A stretch of 64,000 nt of DNA from Arcticibacter sp041902385 (GTDB taxonomy: Bacteria; Bacteroidota; Bacteroidia; Sphingobacteriales; Sphingobacteriaceae), in assembly GCF_041902385.1 (NCBI RefSeq), contig NZ_CP169244.1:3472001-3536000 (forward strand), read 5' to 3'. The position numbers and the translations under genes were made by a program. Each line of letters begins with the position of its first letter. Position 1 is the first letter of the stretch. Under the pieces are notes generated by a model. The model was given only the letters and a program-made list of their open reading frames with translations, was not told where the DNA came from and ran no database searches. Of the stretch, positions 16,811 through 25,859 are shown piece by piece.

Positions 16811-17290
16811 ATGAAGCACTTACCGGCACTGTTTTTTCTGATCATTTTTTTTGCCTCCTGCGGAGCGAACAAGGCTCCCGAGGGAGTAATACCACAGGAA
16901 AAGATGACAGATGTTCTCACTGACATTCATCTTGCTGATGGTTATGCATCTGTTAACTATACTGATTCAGGCAAGGCAAAGGTGGCGGCTCTCTATCAGG
17001 CCGTCTATAAGAAATACGACACCGATTCTGTCCAGGTCAGAAAAAGTTTGGAATATTACACCAAGCATCCGGATGTTCTTCAATTGATCTATAAGGATAT
17101 TACGGCGAGGATAGAGACTCTGACCAGGGATGCACAGAAGGAAGATGAGCGCCGGTACAAAGAGCAGCAGGCGAGGATCCGAGACTCGTTGTTCTACCAC
17201 GATAAGAGGCTCGATTCGCTGAACCATGGCTTCAGGATTGATACGCTGCCATACTGGCCGTTTGAAAAGTTCGTTGTGAAGAAGAAGTGA
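16811..17290 (+). CDS. DUF4296 domain lipoprotein
   Basis: A 159-residue protein with signal sequence and lipobox (LIIFFASC at about residues 10-17), then PEGVIPQEKMTDVLTDIHLADGYASV, the core of DUF4296, a family common in Bacteroidota and of unknown function. The C-terminal half is rich in Lys, Asp and Arg and predicted helical (DAQKEDERRYKEQQARIRDSL). It is probably anchored on the periplasmic side or outer membrane. It is transcribed in the same direction as mutS2, which starts 66 bases later, so the two may share a transcript. Confidence 0.88.
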   Translation: MKHLPALFFLIIFFASCGANKAPEGVIPQEKMTDVLTDIHLADGYASVNYTDSGKAKVAALYQAVYKKYDTDSVQVRKSLEYYTKHPDVLQLIYKDITARIETLTRDAQKEDERRYKEQQARIRDSLFYHDKRLDSLNHGFRIDTLPYWPFEKFVVKKK

Positions 17291-17355
17291 TAAGCGCGTG
17301 GTACTGATGCCCCGCGTAAGGAAAAGGGCCGGGAGGCCTCAAGAAAGAAGAAGGA

Positions 17356-19722
17356 ATGATTTATCCGCAAAATGCACCAGATAAACTGGGATTTACCGAA
17401 GTAAAGTCGCTGATCAAATCGCACTGCCTTAGTGAAATGGGCAGGCAGATGGTAGACAGGATCCAGCTCATGACGAACTTCGACCTCATAAATAAGTTTT
17501 TACGTCAGACGCGGGAGTTCAAGGAGATCCTGGTGAACGACTCGCCCCTGCCGATCAGCCATCTTTACGACATTAAGTCGCTGGCGGAAAAGATCAGGGT
17601 AGAAGGCGCTTTTCTAAGCGAAGCAGAGTTTCATCACGTGCTGCTTTCTCTGCAGACGGTGTTTTCGGTTATCAATTATTTTAATGAGCGGGAGGGAAGG
17701 TACCCTAATCTGGAAGCCTTGTTTGAACATCTGCCTATTGAAAAGAAGATCATCCGCAGCATTGAGGCGAAGATTGATGATAAGGGTAAGATCAGGCCGA
17801 ACGCTTCTCCTGAGTTGCAGAATATCATCTCAGGGATAGCGAAAGCGGAACATGAGGCGCGCAGGAAGATAGATCATATCTTCAGGAATGCGCAGAATAG
17901 TGGCTGGACGGCTGATGGCTCTCTCACGATTCGGGATGGCAGGCTTTGTATCCCTTTGCTGGCGGAAAACAAGCGAAAGGTAAAAGGTTTTGTACATGAT
18001 GAATCGGCCTCAGGCCAGACTGTGTACCTCGAGCCTGAAGAAGTTTTTCAGCTGAACAACCTGGTTCGTGACCTCGAATTTGATAAAAGGCGTGAGATCA
18101 TACGCATTCTCACTGAGCTGAGCAATGAACTGCGTCCTTATGTGCCTCTGCTCTTATCATATCATGGTCTTCTTACCAAGCTTGACTTTGTAAGAGCCAA
18201 GGCGCTCTTTGCAATAGAAACAGAAGCGGATATGCCTCAGCTCTCCGGTCAGGGAGAGTTGAACCTGGTCAATGCACGGCATCCTTTGCTGTTGCTCAAC
18301 TTCAAAAAAGAGGGCCAGACTGTGGTCCCCCTAAACATACGAATAGACGAGCAGCAGCGTATTGTGGTCGTTTCAGGTCCTAACGCCGGAGGTAAATCGG
18401 TATGCATGAAGACAGTTGGTCTTTTGCAGATGATGGTGCAGTCGGGCCTGCTCGTGCCCGTTGACGAGAGCTCAACTGTCGGTATCTTCCGGCAAATTTT
18501 CGCAGATATTGGCGACGATCAGTCGATTGAAAGCGACCTGAGTACCTACAGCGCGCACCTGTCGAAGATGAAATACTTTGTGGAGAACGCAGGAGGCAAG
18601 ACGCTGATCTTGATCGATGAGTTTGGGACGGGCACAGATCCGCAATTTGGAGGGCCGATAGCCGAGGCGGTGCTGGAAGCGCTGAACCGAAAGAAGGCGA
18701 GGGGTGTGATCACAACGCACTATTCCAACCTGAAGGTTTTTGCTAATGCTACTGAAGGGCTGGAGAATGCCTCAATGATGTTTAACAATCTTGAAATGCA
18801 GCCCCTCTATATTCTGGAGATGGGAAAACCAGGTAGTTCATACGCCTTTGAGATTGCACAGAAAATAGGCTTGCCTGCGCAGGTTTTGAATGCGGCGAAA
18901 GGCAAGATCGGTGTGCAGCAGAAGCGCGTTGATACACTGCTTGTCGACCTTGAGCGGGATAAGAAAGAGCTGCTTGAAAGCCGCGTTTCTCTTGAGAAGC
19001 AGCAACGCCGTGTAAACAGCTTGCTGGAGGAGAACGAGAAGCTGAAAAGTTATCTGGAAGAAAATAAGAAAGCCATCCTGAAAGAAGCGAAGAAGGAGGC
19101 TCAAAGCATTATTCTGAATGCGAACAAGCTGGTTGAGAACACCATCTCGGAGATCCGCCAGACTAAGGCTGATAAGGAGCAGACGCAGAAACTCCGTCAG
19201 AATCTAAAGCAGGAGTTAGAGAAGCACCAGGAGAAGGTAGTAGCTGAGCCAGCTGCCCGTGCCGAAGATGCTGAAATTGTGAAAGGCGACTGGGTAAAGC
19301 TGACTGACTCGGAAACGATCGGTCAGGTGATCGACATCACCAGGGAGAATGTGATCCTGGCTATTGGAGACCTGCGTTCGGTAGTAAAGCGCAAACGCGT
19401 GCAGAAGATCAGTAGAAAGCAGGTTCCGAAGGAAATGAGGAAGTCTTATACTTCGTCGGTTACAGAAGACATTGCGCAGTTCAGGCCAGAGATCGATGTG
19501 AGGGGAATGCGGGGCGAGGAGGCTTTGTATGAGATCGAAAGGTATCTCGACAAGGCCCTGATGATGGGATTCTCCAATCTGAGGGTGATCCACGGCAAAG
19601 GCGACGGTATTTTAAGGAAGCTCATCCGGGACTACCTGAGAAGGTATCCTCAGGTTTCGCGGATGGAGGATGAACATCCCGACCGGGGAGGCGACGGTAT
19701 CACCTACGTACATCTGGCTTAA
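17356..19722 (+). CDS. mutS2: MutS2 (Smr-domain DNA/ribosome-associated ATPase)
   Basis: A 788-residue MutS2. After the coiled core, Walker A GPNAGGKSVCMKT lies near residue 345, Walker B TLILIDEFGTGTDP near 418, and the signature-like DDQSIESDLSTYSAHL in between. A long coiled coil spans about 520-640. The C-terminal Smr domain (about 712-788) carries DVRGMRGEEAL and VIHGKGDGILRKLI, the conserved DxRG and HGKG elements of Smr nucleases. It lacks the mismatch-recognition domain of MutS. MutS2 proteins limit recombination and in some bacteria split collided ribosomes; which role applies here is open. Length is normal. Confidence 0.96.
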   Translation: MIYPQNAPDKLGFTEVKSLIKSHCLSEMGRQMVDRIQLMTNFDLINKFLRQTREFKEILVNDSPLPISHLYDIKSLAEKIRVEGAFLSEAEFHHVLLSLQTVFSVINYFNEREGRYPNLEALFEHLPIEKKIIRSIEAKIDDKGKIRPNASPELQNIISGIAKAEHEARRKIDHIFRNAQNSGWTADGSLTIRDGRLCIPLLAENKRKVKGFVHDESASGQTVYLEPEEVFQLNNLVRDLEFDKRREIIRILTELSNELRPYVPLLLSYHGLLTKLDFVRAKALFAIETEADMPQLSGQGELNLVNARHPLLLLNFKKEGQTVVPLNIRIDEQQRIVVVSGPNAGGKSVCMKTVGLLQMMVQSGLLVPVDESSTVGIFRQIFADIGDDQSIESDLSTYSAHLSKMKYFVENAGGKTLILIDEFGTGTDPQFGGPIAEAVLEALNRKKARGVITTHYSNLKVFANATEGLENASMMFNNLEMQPLYILEMGKPGSSYAFEIAQKIGLPAQVLNAAKGKIGVQQKRVDTLLVDLERDKKELLESRVSLEKQQRRVNSLLEENEKLKSYLEENKKAILKEAKKEAQSIILNANKLVENTISEIRQTKADKEQTQKLRQNLKQELEKHQEKVVAEPAARAEDAEIVKGDWVKLTDSETIGQVIDITRENVILAIGDLRSVVKRKRVQKISRKQVPKEMRKSYTSSVTEDIAQFRPEIDVRGMRGEEALYEIERYLDKALMMGFSNLRVIHGKGDGILRKLIRDYLRRYPQVSRMEDEHPDRGGDGITYVHLA

Positions 19723-19736
19723 GAGGAACCAGCAGT

Positions 19737-19782
19737 CTGGTAAAAGGTCACACATCCCAGAGAAGGTATGGCCTTTTACCAG
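19737..19782. terminator. Hairpin between convergent mutS2 and a PNPOx-like gene
   Basis: CTGGTAAAAGG at 19737-19747 is perfectly complementary to CCTTTTACCAG at 19772-19782 around a 24-base loop. There is no T run on either strand, so it may act as a processing site or weak bidirectional terminator. Confidence 0.55.
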
Positions 19783-19813
19783 ATATTAAAAAAGGACGTC
19801 ACAGAAGTCCCTC

Positions 19814-20347
19814 TTAAAAATTAATCTTCTTGTTTTCTCCTTCTACGTAGGGATTGCCCCCGAGGGTGTTCTTTACCAGGGAAACGATTTGTGAAACAAG
19901 CAGATCAGGCGTATCCCAGTACTCCGCTTCCTCCGGTACTATTTTAAGAAGGCAGAGGTTGGGATCGGTCTTTCCGTAGGGAAACCAGGCCTTGTAACGG
20001 TCGCTCCAAAGCTGTTCAATTTTAACGGGGTCATCAGCCACCGCAGCCGTTGCGTTTATTGTGATGTAAAGATCAGTATCCGGCTGGCTGTAATTGAGGA
20101 TCACCTGAGGGTTTAAAGCGATATTAGACACCTTGCGGGAGTCTTTGGAAGCGAACATCCAGATGATGCCGTCGTCTTCGATCTTGAAGGTATACATTGG
20201 CCGGCTTTGCATCTTCCCGTCCTCACCCAGCGTAGTAAGCATGGCTATTTTAATTTCGCCAACCTTAGACGATAACTCTCTGTTTTTCTTTATAAGTTCT
20301 ATTTCTTCCAGCTGACCCTGCACGGTAGGAGATGTAAGTTTTGTCAT
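19814..20347 (-). CDS. Pyridoxamine 5'-phosphate oxidase-related flavin/stress protein (general stress protein 26-like)
   Basis: A 177-residue split-barrel FMN-binding-type protein. Starting at the ATG complement 20345-20347 gives MTKLTSPTVQGQLEEI; an upstream in-frame extension of 15 codons looks non-coding. Family features are KVGEIKIAMLTTLGEDGKMQSRPMYTF-like, IWMFASKDSRKVSNIALNPQVILNYS, and PNLCLLKIVPEEAEYWDTP near the end. Such proteins bind FMN or F420 and are often stress induced; the reaction is unknown and it should not be taken as true PdxH. It is convergent with mutS2. Confidence 0.85.
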   Translation of the reverse strand: MTKLTSPTVQGQLEEIELIKKNRELSSKVGEIKIAMLTTLGEDGKMQSRPMYTFKIEDDGIIWMFASKDSRKVSNIALNPQVILNYSQPDTDLYITINATAAVADDPVKIEQLWSDRYKAWFPYGKTDPNLCLLKIVPEEAEYWDTPDLLVSQIVSLVKNTLGGNPYVEGENKKINF

Positions 20348-20442
20348 AGGGCTTCTTGAATTAAGTTCACTTAAGCAACTCAAAAAAAGCACATTTTGTT
20401 TGTAAAAAAGCGAGGGAGTGCAGGGTATCCGCGCGGGCTTTC

Positions 20443-20721
20443 CTATTTGCGGTCAGAGTGCCCCAGTGGCTTGTCGGGCGCAACCATGTCTCTCACCAGC
20501 TGCTTCAGTTCTTTGATCTCAGGGAAGCGGCCTTCTGTTTTTCTGTCGAAGATGCTTTGGTCGCCAACGCGTACCTGGTAGGTGCCGCTTGTTGCAGAGG
20601 GCTGAAGGAGTACTCCATGCAGTTCCGTTTCAAATGTTGTCAGCAGCTCCTGGGCCATGTACGCCGCGCGGAGCATCCAGCCGCAGCGGGGACAATACTC
20701 AATAATCACAATAGGTTTCAT
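20443..20721 (-). CDS. SelT/SelW/SelH (Rdx) family redox protein with CxxC
   Basis: A 92-residue thioredoxin-like protein starting MKPIVIIEYCPRCGWMLRAAYMAQELL. The CPRC motif near residues 10-13 occupies the position of the CxxU of animal selenoprotein W; here both positions are Cys, so no selenocysteine is needed. VLLQPSATSGTYQVRV is the second conserved block. The ATG overlaps the stop of the upstream gene as ATGA, so it is translationally coupled as the last gene of a three-gene minus-strand operon. Partners and substrates of bacterial members are not established. Confidence 0.88.
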   Translation of the reverse strand: MKPIVIIEYCPRCGWMLRAAYMAQELLTTFETELHGVLLQPSATSGTYQVRVGDQSIFDRKTEGRFPEIKELKQLVRDMVAPDKPLGHSDRK

Positions 20722-21113
20722 AAATAACTGATGTCTGATTGAATAACTAGCGTGGTGCCTGTAAGACGCAGGTACTCATTTTGCAGCTCGTGTACAAACT
20801 GAAGGGGCTTTTCTTGCGGAAAAGACATGCGGATAGCATCGGGGGCTACGCTGAGCTTTATTTTTTCCTCATCGTCGGTCCATTCATTCTCCTCTTCTCC
20901 TGGTGAAAAGCCTGCTACAACCAGCCAGTCTTCGGTCAGACTAACGGCATGCATTTCCTCCAGTTTTATTCTGAACTGATAGCCCCGACGCGGACTTATC
21001 ATCTGGCAGAGGAAGGAGCTTGCCTGAATGTCGGTAACAAACAGAATGCCTTCCTGTCCTGGGCGGGGGCAGACCTTAATAACATTTCCTTCTTTTAACT
21101 CGTTTAATTCCAT
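20718..21113 (-). CDS. Hypothetical protein between DUF4268 and SelW-like genes
   Basis: A 131-residue protein I do not recognise. The N-terminal half looks like a small beta-rich module (VIKVCPRPGQEGILFVTDIQASSFLCQMISPRRGYQFRI split over several strands); the middle is acidic (GEEENEWTDDEEKIK). There is no signal peptide or membrane segment, so it is probably cytoplasmic. It starts 14 bases after the DUF4268 gene stop and overlaps the SelW-like start by 4 bases, so the three are very likely one operon. Two Cys near residues 15 and 36 might serve a redox partner role, but this is only a guess from position. Confidence 0.75.
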   Translation of the reverse strand: MELNELKEGNVIKVCPRPGQEGILFVTDIQASSFLCQMISPRRGYQFRIKLEEMHAVSLTEDWLVVAGFSPGEEENEWTDDEEKIKLSVAPDAIRMSFPQEKPLQFVHELQNEYLRLTGTTLVIQSDISYL

Positions 21114-21127
21114 GGCAAATGCTGCTG

Positions 21128-21589
21128 TTATTTTAATGCATCAAAAGAATACTTTACATCAGACCAGAACATATCAAGACTAAGCATACGCGGCTTGAAA
21201 AAGGAAATAAGCTCCGGCCAGTGCTTCTCATCAAATACGTTTACCCCGTTCATTTCCTTGTAAATTCTGCTCACCTGTTTCCCATAGTCATCTGTGGTAT
21301 GCAACAACCATTCCCACTCTTCGGTGAGGTATTCGTGGAGTATGTTACGGAATTCAAGGAATTGTTCAAAGAACAACTCCTGAATGCCCGGATCGGGATG
21401 AGCAATTTCTATGGCGATCCAGGCTTTTCTTTTTTCTGCCTGCATGCGGAAGTAAACATGCTTCACACCGGTTTTGTAGTTTATCCAGTTTACCTTCGTC
21501 CCTTCCGCTGACCGGATGGGTGCCATATACTGCCCGAAGGTGGTCCAGAATGCGTGTCTTATTTGTGAAGCCTGCTCTTTGGTATACAT
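21128..21589 (-). CDS. DUF4268 domain protein
   Basis: A 153-residue protein from the ATG complement at 21587-21589 (MYTKEQASQIRHAFWTTFGQYM). The pattern FWTTFGQYM...GTKVNWINYKTGVKHVYFRM...AWIAIEI and a later WEWLLHTTDDYGKQVSRIYKE match DUF4268, a family with restriction-endonuclease-like relatives and of unknown function. Fifteen further in-frame codons upstream look non-coding. No catalytic role can be assigned. It is first in an operon with an unknown protein and a SelW-like protein. The upstream 150 bases before the divergent dsbD pair are A/T rich. Confidence 0.8.
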   Translation of the reverse strand: MYTKEQASQIRHAFWTTFGQYMAPIRSAEGTKVNWINYKTGVKHVYFRMQAEKRKAWIAIEIAHPDPGIQELFFEQFLEFRNILHEYLTEEWEWLLHTTDDYGKQVSRIYKEMNGVNVFDEKHWPELISFFKPRMLSLDMFWSDVKYSFDALK

Positions 21590-21820
21590 TACGTCTGTAA
21601 AAATTGTAAAAATAATGGAAGAATGTTTAAACAATCGTCATTGCACTATAAAAGTGATATGCTGAAAATATTTCTATCTTCGCTCTCAAAAGGGGACAAA
21701 GACAATATCCGGCCACTGTTTGTTGTTAAATAGTAATAAAAAATAATATCGGACATCACCTCTGCAAAGGGAAACCGAAAAGACGGATATTTGTGGTTTG
21801 TCTACAGAATTGGTTTGAAA

Positions 21821-22267
21821 ATGAAAAAAGTTCTCTTAGCTTCATTAGCGGTACTATTCAGCACCCTCGTTAATGCTCAAATCTTAAAGCCCGTGAAGTG
21901 GGCGTATGCATCCAAAAGACTCAGCAAGACAGAAGCGGTAGTTTTAATCAAGGCAACTATCGAAGATGGATGGCATATCTATTCGCAAAATGTGGCAGAC
22001 GGGGGACCTATTGCTACGAGCTTTACCTTCAGTCCGGCAAAGACTTACAGTTTGAAAGGAAAAACAGTGGAGCCAGCGCCTGTATCAAAATTTGAGAAGA
22101 CGTTCAATATGAATGTGAAGTACTTTGAAAAGTCGGTTATATTTCAGCAGCGCGTAGTTTTAAAGGCGGGACAGCCGGTCATAAAGGGAAAACTGGAGTA
22201 TATGGCTTGTAACGACAGTAAATGTTTGCCTCCTGAAGAAGTTGAATTCAGCGTCCCTGTAAAATAA
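21821..22267 (+). CDS. DsbD N-terminal-domain protein, secreted
   Basis: A 148-residue periplasmic protein. The start at 21821 gives MKKVLLASLAVLFSTLVNAQ, a normal signal peptide with cleavage after NAQ; ten extra upstream codons look spurious. The mature part corresponds to the DsbD alpha domain: IEDGWHIYSQNVADGGPIATSF and LEYMACNDSKCLPPEEVEF. The two Cys in MACNDSKC are those that exchange disulfides with periplasmic partners. In E. coli this domain is fused to the DsbD membrane part; here it is a separate gene 13 bases upstream of it. Together they pass electrons from cytoplasmic thioredoxin to exported thiol proteins. Confidence 0.9.
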   Translation: MKKVLLASLAVLFSTLVNAQILKPVKWAYASKRLSKTEAVVLIKATIEDGWHIYSQNVADGGPIATSFTFSPAKTYSLKGKTVEPAPVSKFEKTFNMNVKYFEKSVIFQQRVVLKAGQPVIKGKLEYMACNDSKCLPPEEVEFSVPVK

Positions 22268-22279
22268 TCGGCTCCCGGG

Positions 22280-23950
22280 ATGAAGATTCTTCGTTATTTA
22301 CTTTTTCTTGCTGTTTTTTCTTTGTCTTTAGGGGCAGAGGCTCAGGACAGCGTGAGCGCGGTTTCTGTTGACGATGTTCAATTTACTGAGATTCCGGCAG
22401 ACGGAACTCAGGCTGTTTCTTCTGACACAGATACTGTTAAATCGGATAGTGCTGCAATCAGTAAGGCATCTGTAAAGCAGGTTGACCAGCAGCAGGAACA
22501 ACAATCACTCTGGGCTATCTTTCTGGCTGGCTTTATCGGGGGCCTGGCAGCACTCATTATGCCGTGCATATTTCCGATGCTTCCCCTTACCGTCAGTTAT
22601 TTTACAAAGAGTGCATCGTCAAAGGGTAAAGCAGTTTCAAAAGCGCTGATTTATGGCGTGTCGATCATCGTCATCTATGTGGTGCTTGGTTTATTGGTTA
22701 CAGTTATATTCGGTGCAGACGCATTGAACGAGCTGTCTACCAACGGCGTCTTTAATTTCGCATTTTTTATTCTGCTGGTCGTCTTTGCTGCCTCTTTCCT
22801 GGGAGCTTTTGAGCTGACCCTGCCTTCGTCGTGGGTTAATAAAATGGACTCAAAAGCAGATCACAGCGGTCTTGGAGGTCTGTTCTTTATGGCTGCCACC
22901 CTTGCTCTTGTGTCCTTCTCCTGTACAGGACCGATTATAGGGACATTGCTTGTCCAGGCGGCTACCATGGGGGCCTTGCTGGGTCCTGCAATTGGCATGT
23001 TCGGATTCTCGCTTGCATTGGCTATCCCCTTTGCACTCTTCGCATTATTCCCTTCCTGGCTCAAGTCTCTGCCCAAGTCGGGCGGCTGGCTGAACAGTGT
23101 AAAGGTCGTTTTGGGTTTCCTTGAGCTGGCGCTGGCTTTAAAGTTCCTTTCGAACGTTGATCTGGCCTACCATTGGGAATGGTTTGACCGGGAAATATTC
23201 CTGTCTCTCTGGATTGTGATTTTTGCCATGATGGGCTTCTACCTTCTTGGAAAGCTTCGGTTTTCACATGACTCGGAGGTTGCCTATATCTCCATTCCCC
23301 GGACCTTTCTGGCTATTATTGTCTTTGCGTTTACCGTGTACATGGTGCCGGGCTTATGGGGAGCGCCCTTGTCATCCATTTCGGCATTCTTACCTCCGCA
23401 GCAGACACAAGATTTTGACTTGTATACTCCAAGTCTGGGGGGCGGTCAGGTGAAGCATGATGGGGGGGCGTCTTCAGCACATAAGTACTCAGACAAATTT
23501 CATGCACCGCTGGGCCTTGACGCTTATTTCGATTATGAAGAAGGGATGGCCCGTGCACGGCAGGAAAACAAGCCCGTTATCATTGATTTTACGGGACACG
23601 CCTGCGTGAACTGCCGGAAGATGGAAGCTTCAGTGTGGCCCGATGCACAGGTCTTACAGAGACTTCGTGAAGAATATGTGCTTATTCAACTATATGTAGA
23701 CGATAAGACGGAGCTGCCGGAGGCAGAGCAAACTGTATCGAAGGCTTCAGGCAAAAAGATTAAAACAATAGGCAATAAATGGAGCGATTTTCAGGCATCC
23801 AGGTTTAACGCCAATTCTCAACCTTTCTATGTACTTTTGGACCATAACGGGCAGTTGCTGGCTCAGCCCATCGGGGCAGAGTATGATGTTTCCAAATATC
23901 TTAACTACCTGGATAGTGGTCTGGCTGAGTTCAGGCACAGGAAACAGTAA
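22280..23950 (+). CDS. DsbD-type thiol:disulfide interchange protein, membrane plus thioredoxin domains
   Basis: A 556-residue protein with signal peptide (LFLAVFSLSLGAEAQ), a Ser/Asp-rich linker, eight membrane segments from about residue 75, and a C-terminal thioredoxin-like domain. The paired membrane cysteines are in LIMPCIFPMLPLTV and SFSCTGPIIGTLL; the CxxC of the gamma domain is ACVNC near residue 442. This is DsbD without its alpha domain, which is encoded by the gene 13 bases upstream. It moves reducing power across the inner membrane. All required Cys are present. Confidence 0.93.
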   Translation: MKILRYLLFLAVFSLSLGAEAQDSVSAVSVDDVQFTEIPADGTQAVSSDTDTVKSDSAAISKASVKQVDQQQEQQSLWAIFLAGFIGGLAALIMPCIFPMLPLTVSYFTKSASSKGKAVSKALIYGVSIIVIYVVLGLLVTVIFGADALNELSTNGVFNFAFFILLVVFAASFLGAFELTLPSSWVNKMDSKADHSGLGGLFFMAATLALVSFSCTGPIIGTLLVQAATMGALLGPAIGMFGFSLALAIPFALFALFPSWLKSLPKSGGWLNSVKVVLGFLELALALKFLSNVDLAYHWEWFDREIFLSLWIVIFAMMGFYLLGKLRFSHDSEVAYISIPRTFLAIIVFAFTVYMVPGLWGAPLSSISAFLPPQQTQDFDLYTPSLGGGQVKHDGGASSAHKYSDKFHAPLGLDAYFDYEEGMARARQENKPVIIDFTGHACVNCRKMEASVWPDAQVLQRLREEYVLIQLYVDDKTELPEAEQTVSKASGKKIKTIGNKWSDFQASRFNANSQPFYVLLDHNGQLLAQPIGAEYDVSKYLNYLDSGLAEFRHRKQ

Positions 23951-24029
23951 GACAAGTGCTGAACGTTTAAAGAAGGAACGCGCCTTTATAGACCGGGCTG
24001 TTCCGGAGTGATATTTAAACGAGGATCGG

Positions 24030-25493
24030 ATGTACAGAGAAAGAATTTCTGTTTTTGATATTTTTAAAATAGGTGTGGGGCCTTCCAGCTCCCACACTTT
24101 AGGCCCCTGGCGTGCGGCTCAGCGCTTTGTAGAAAGCATGACTGGCAACCCCGGGCTGGATAAGCTGTCTCAGGTATCAGTGTCACTTTACGGTTCGCTG
24201 GCCAAGACGGGGAAGGGGCACGGCACTGATATCGCTGTCATTCTCGGCCTCGCGGGATTCGACCCTGTAACTATTGATACTAGCCGCATAGACGGTATCA
24301 TAGCGGATTTGGCGCGTCTAAAGTTGGTCAAGCTGGCCGGCCAAAAGGAGCTTGCCTTTGATGCTGTAAGCGATATCGTTTTTCATCGCGATGAGAGCTT
24401 GCCGGATCATCCTAATGGAATGATATTTACAGCCGTAACGGAAGACGGAAAGCTTCTTTCGGAGACCTATTATTCTGTTGGGGGAGGGTTCGTAAGGAAG
24501 AAGGGGGAAGAGGTGTGTGCAAACGCTCAGGCTCAGCTTCCTTACCCGATTGATTATGCGGCAGACTTGATGAACTGGTATCACGAGACTGGAAAGCCGA
24601 TCAGCGGCATTGTGCTGGAAAATGAAGAGCGCTGGAGGTCTGAAGCAGACGTGCGTGCCGGATTACTCAATATCTGGAGGGTCATGCGTGAATGCATCTA
24701 CAAGGGCTGTCATACAGAAGGCGTTCTGCCCGGTGGTCTCAATGTACAAAGACGGGCCTCTCAGCTGAACAGGCGTCTGATGGAGGGCAAGGAGCCTGCC
24801 GATTATCAAGCCTGGATCAGTGCTATTGAAGAGGGCGGGAGACGGTTCCGGTATATTCTCGACTGGATCAGCTGTTTTGCGCTGGCTGTAAACGAAGAAA
24901 ATGCTTCCTTTGGTCGCGTTGTTACTTCGCCAACAAATGGTTCTGCCGGCGTGATTCCAGCCGTGCTGTTGTACTATATCACGTTTATCAGCGAGGCAGA
25001 AGAGGACGATGTTGTGCGCTTTCTCCTGACGGCCGGAGAAGTAGGCAGCATCTTCAAGAAGGGCGCTACAATTTCAGCAGCTATGGGCGGGTGTCAGGCG
25101 GAAATAGGCGTGTCATCGGCAATGGCTGCAGCAGGGCTGACTGAGGTGCTTGGCGGCTCTGCAGAACAATGCATGATGGCTGCTGAAATTGCGATGGAGC
25201 ATCATCTGGGCATGACCTGTGACCCGATTGGGGGGCTTGTTCAGGTTCCCTGTATCGAGCGAAATGCGATGGGAGCCATTAAAGCGATTACAGCCTCTCA
25301 GCTGGCATTGCAAAGTGCTCCCGAACTGGCAAAGGTTTCACTCGATAATGTGATAAAGACCATGTGGGATACTGCTCTGGATATGAACACCAAGTATAAG
25401 GAAACCTCAGAAGGGGGCTTGCTCTGCACATCCCGATCAGCCTTAGCGAGTGCTAAAAATCAAAATTCCGGTGCTTATAGGCGGGTCTTTTAA
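24030..25493 (+). CDS. sdaA: L-serine ammonia-lyase, single-chain Fe-S type
   Basis: A 487-residue L-serine dehydratase converting serine to pyruvate and ammonia in the cytoplasm. The beta domain begins ISVFDIFKIGVGPSSSHTLGPWRAA, the diagnostic GPSSSHT motif. The alpha domain holds the Cys of the catalytic [4Fe-4S] cluster in KGCHTEGVLPGGL, MTCDPIGGLVQVPC and nearby, plus TSPTNGSAGVIPAVL and GGCQAEIGVSSAMAAAGL. Alpha and beta parts are fused, as in E. coli SdaA. It follows the dsbD gene by 79 bases on the same strand, but a shared role is not apparent. Confidence 0.96.
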   Translation: MYRERISVFDIFKIGVGPSSSHTLGPWRAAQRFVESMTGNPGLDKLSQVSVSLYGSLAKTGKGHGTDIAVILGLAGFDPVTIDTSRIDGIIADLARLKLVKLAGQKELAFDAVSDIVFHRDESLPDHPNGMIFTAVTEDGKLLSETYYSVGGGFVRKKGEEVCANAQAQLPYPIDYAADLMNWYHETGKPISGIVLENEERWRSEADVRAGLLNIWRVMRECIYKGCHTEGVLPGGLNVQRRASQLNRRLMEGKEPADYQAWISAIEEGGRRFRYILDWISCFALAVNEENASFGRVVTSPTNGSAGVIPAVLLYYITFISEAEEDDVVRFLLTAGEVGSIFKKGATISAAMGGCQAEIGVSSAMAAAGLTEVLGGSAEQCMMAAEIAMEHHLGMTCDPIGGLVQVPCIERNAMGAIKAITASQLALQSAPELAKVSLDNVIKTMWDTALDMNTKYKETSEGGLLCTSRSALASAKNQNSGAYRRVF

Positions 25494-25579
25494 ATCAAAA
25501 ACCGCCTCTGTGTTGTTATAATGTAGAAAAAAGTGAAATATTCTCCGGGTGGGGATAAGTACTTATTCGTTTAAAAATA

Positions 25580-25587
25580 TATATTTG
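25580..25587 (+). promoter_or_regulatory. -7 promoter element of the Hc1-like gene
   Basis: TATATTTG matches TAnnTTTG and lies 19 bases before the ATG at 25607. A good TTTG partner upstream is not visible. Confidence 0.55.
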
Positions 25588-25606
25588 CTCCAAAAGATTT
25601 AATATT

Positions 25607-25786
25607 ATGGAAAAATTTAATCAATTAAAAGAGCTTGTAGCTTCAATGGAAGCTGATGCGGAAAAATTTTACAACAAAAATAGCGGTGCTGCCGGTACAC
25701 GTGTTCGTAAAGCTTTGCAGGAAATTAAGACCCTTGCTCAGGAAATCAGAAACGAAGTTACTGAGATCAAAAATAAGGACAAATAA
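25607..25786 (+). CDS. Small histone H1-like protein (Hc1 family)
   Basis: A 59-residue protein starting MEKFNQLKELVASMEADAEKF, followed by AGTRVRKALQEIKTLAQEIRNEV and a Lys-rich end. The RVRKALQEIK segment and general layout are those of small Hc1-type proteins widespread in Bacteroidota, which resemble the conserved part of chlamydial Hc1 and are thought to bind DNA. The family's long Lys/Ala-rich tail is absent, which is usual for this short form. It has its own -7 element and a strong terminator, so it is monocistronic. DNA binding is inference from the family. Confidence 0.9.
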   Translation: MEKFNQLKELVASMEADAEKFYNKNSGAAGTRVRKALQEIKTLAQEIRNEVTEIKNKDK

Positions 25787-25822
25787 TTGTTTTTTAGATA
25801 ATTAGAGAATTTTCTCTAGAAT

Positions 25823-25850
25823 AAAAGGCCTGCTGTGAAGCGGGCCTTTT
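25823..25850. terminator. Bidirectional terminator between hc1-like gene and a lipoprotein gene
   Basis: AAAAGGCCTGCT at 25823-25834 pairs with AGCGGGCCTTTT at 25839-25850 around GTGA, with one G-T pair. Its A- and T-rich ends suit termination from both sides; the minus-strand lipoprotein gene ends 10 bases away. Confidence 0.9.
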
Positions 25851-25859
25851 ATCTTTATA

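Noticed and set aside
20345..20392. Upstream start of the PNPOx-related gene at 20392
   Set aside because: The 15 extra residues do not resemble family N-termini, and the ATG at 20347 gives the expected start.
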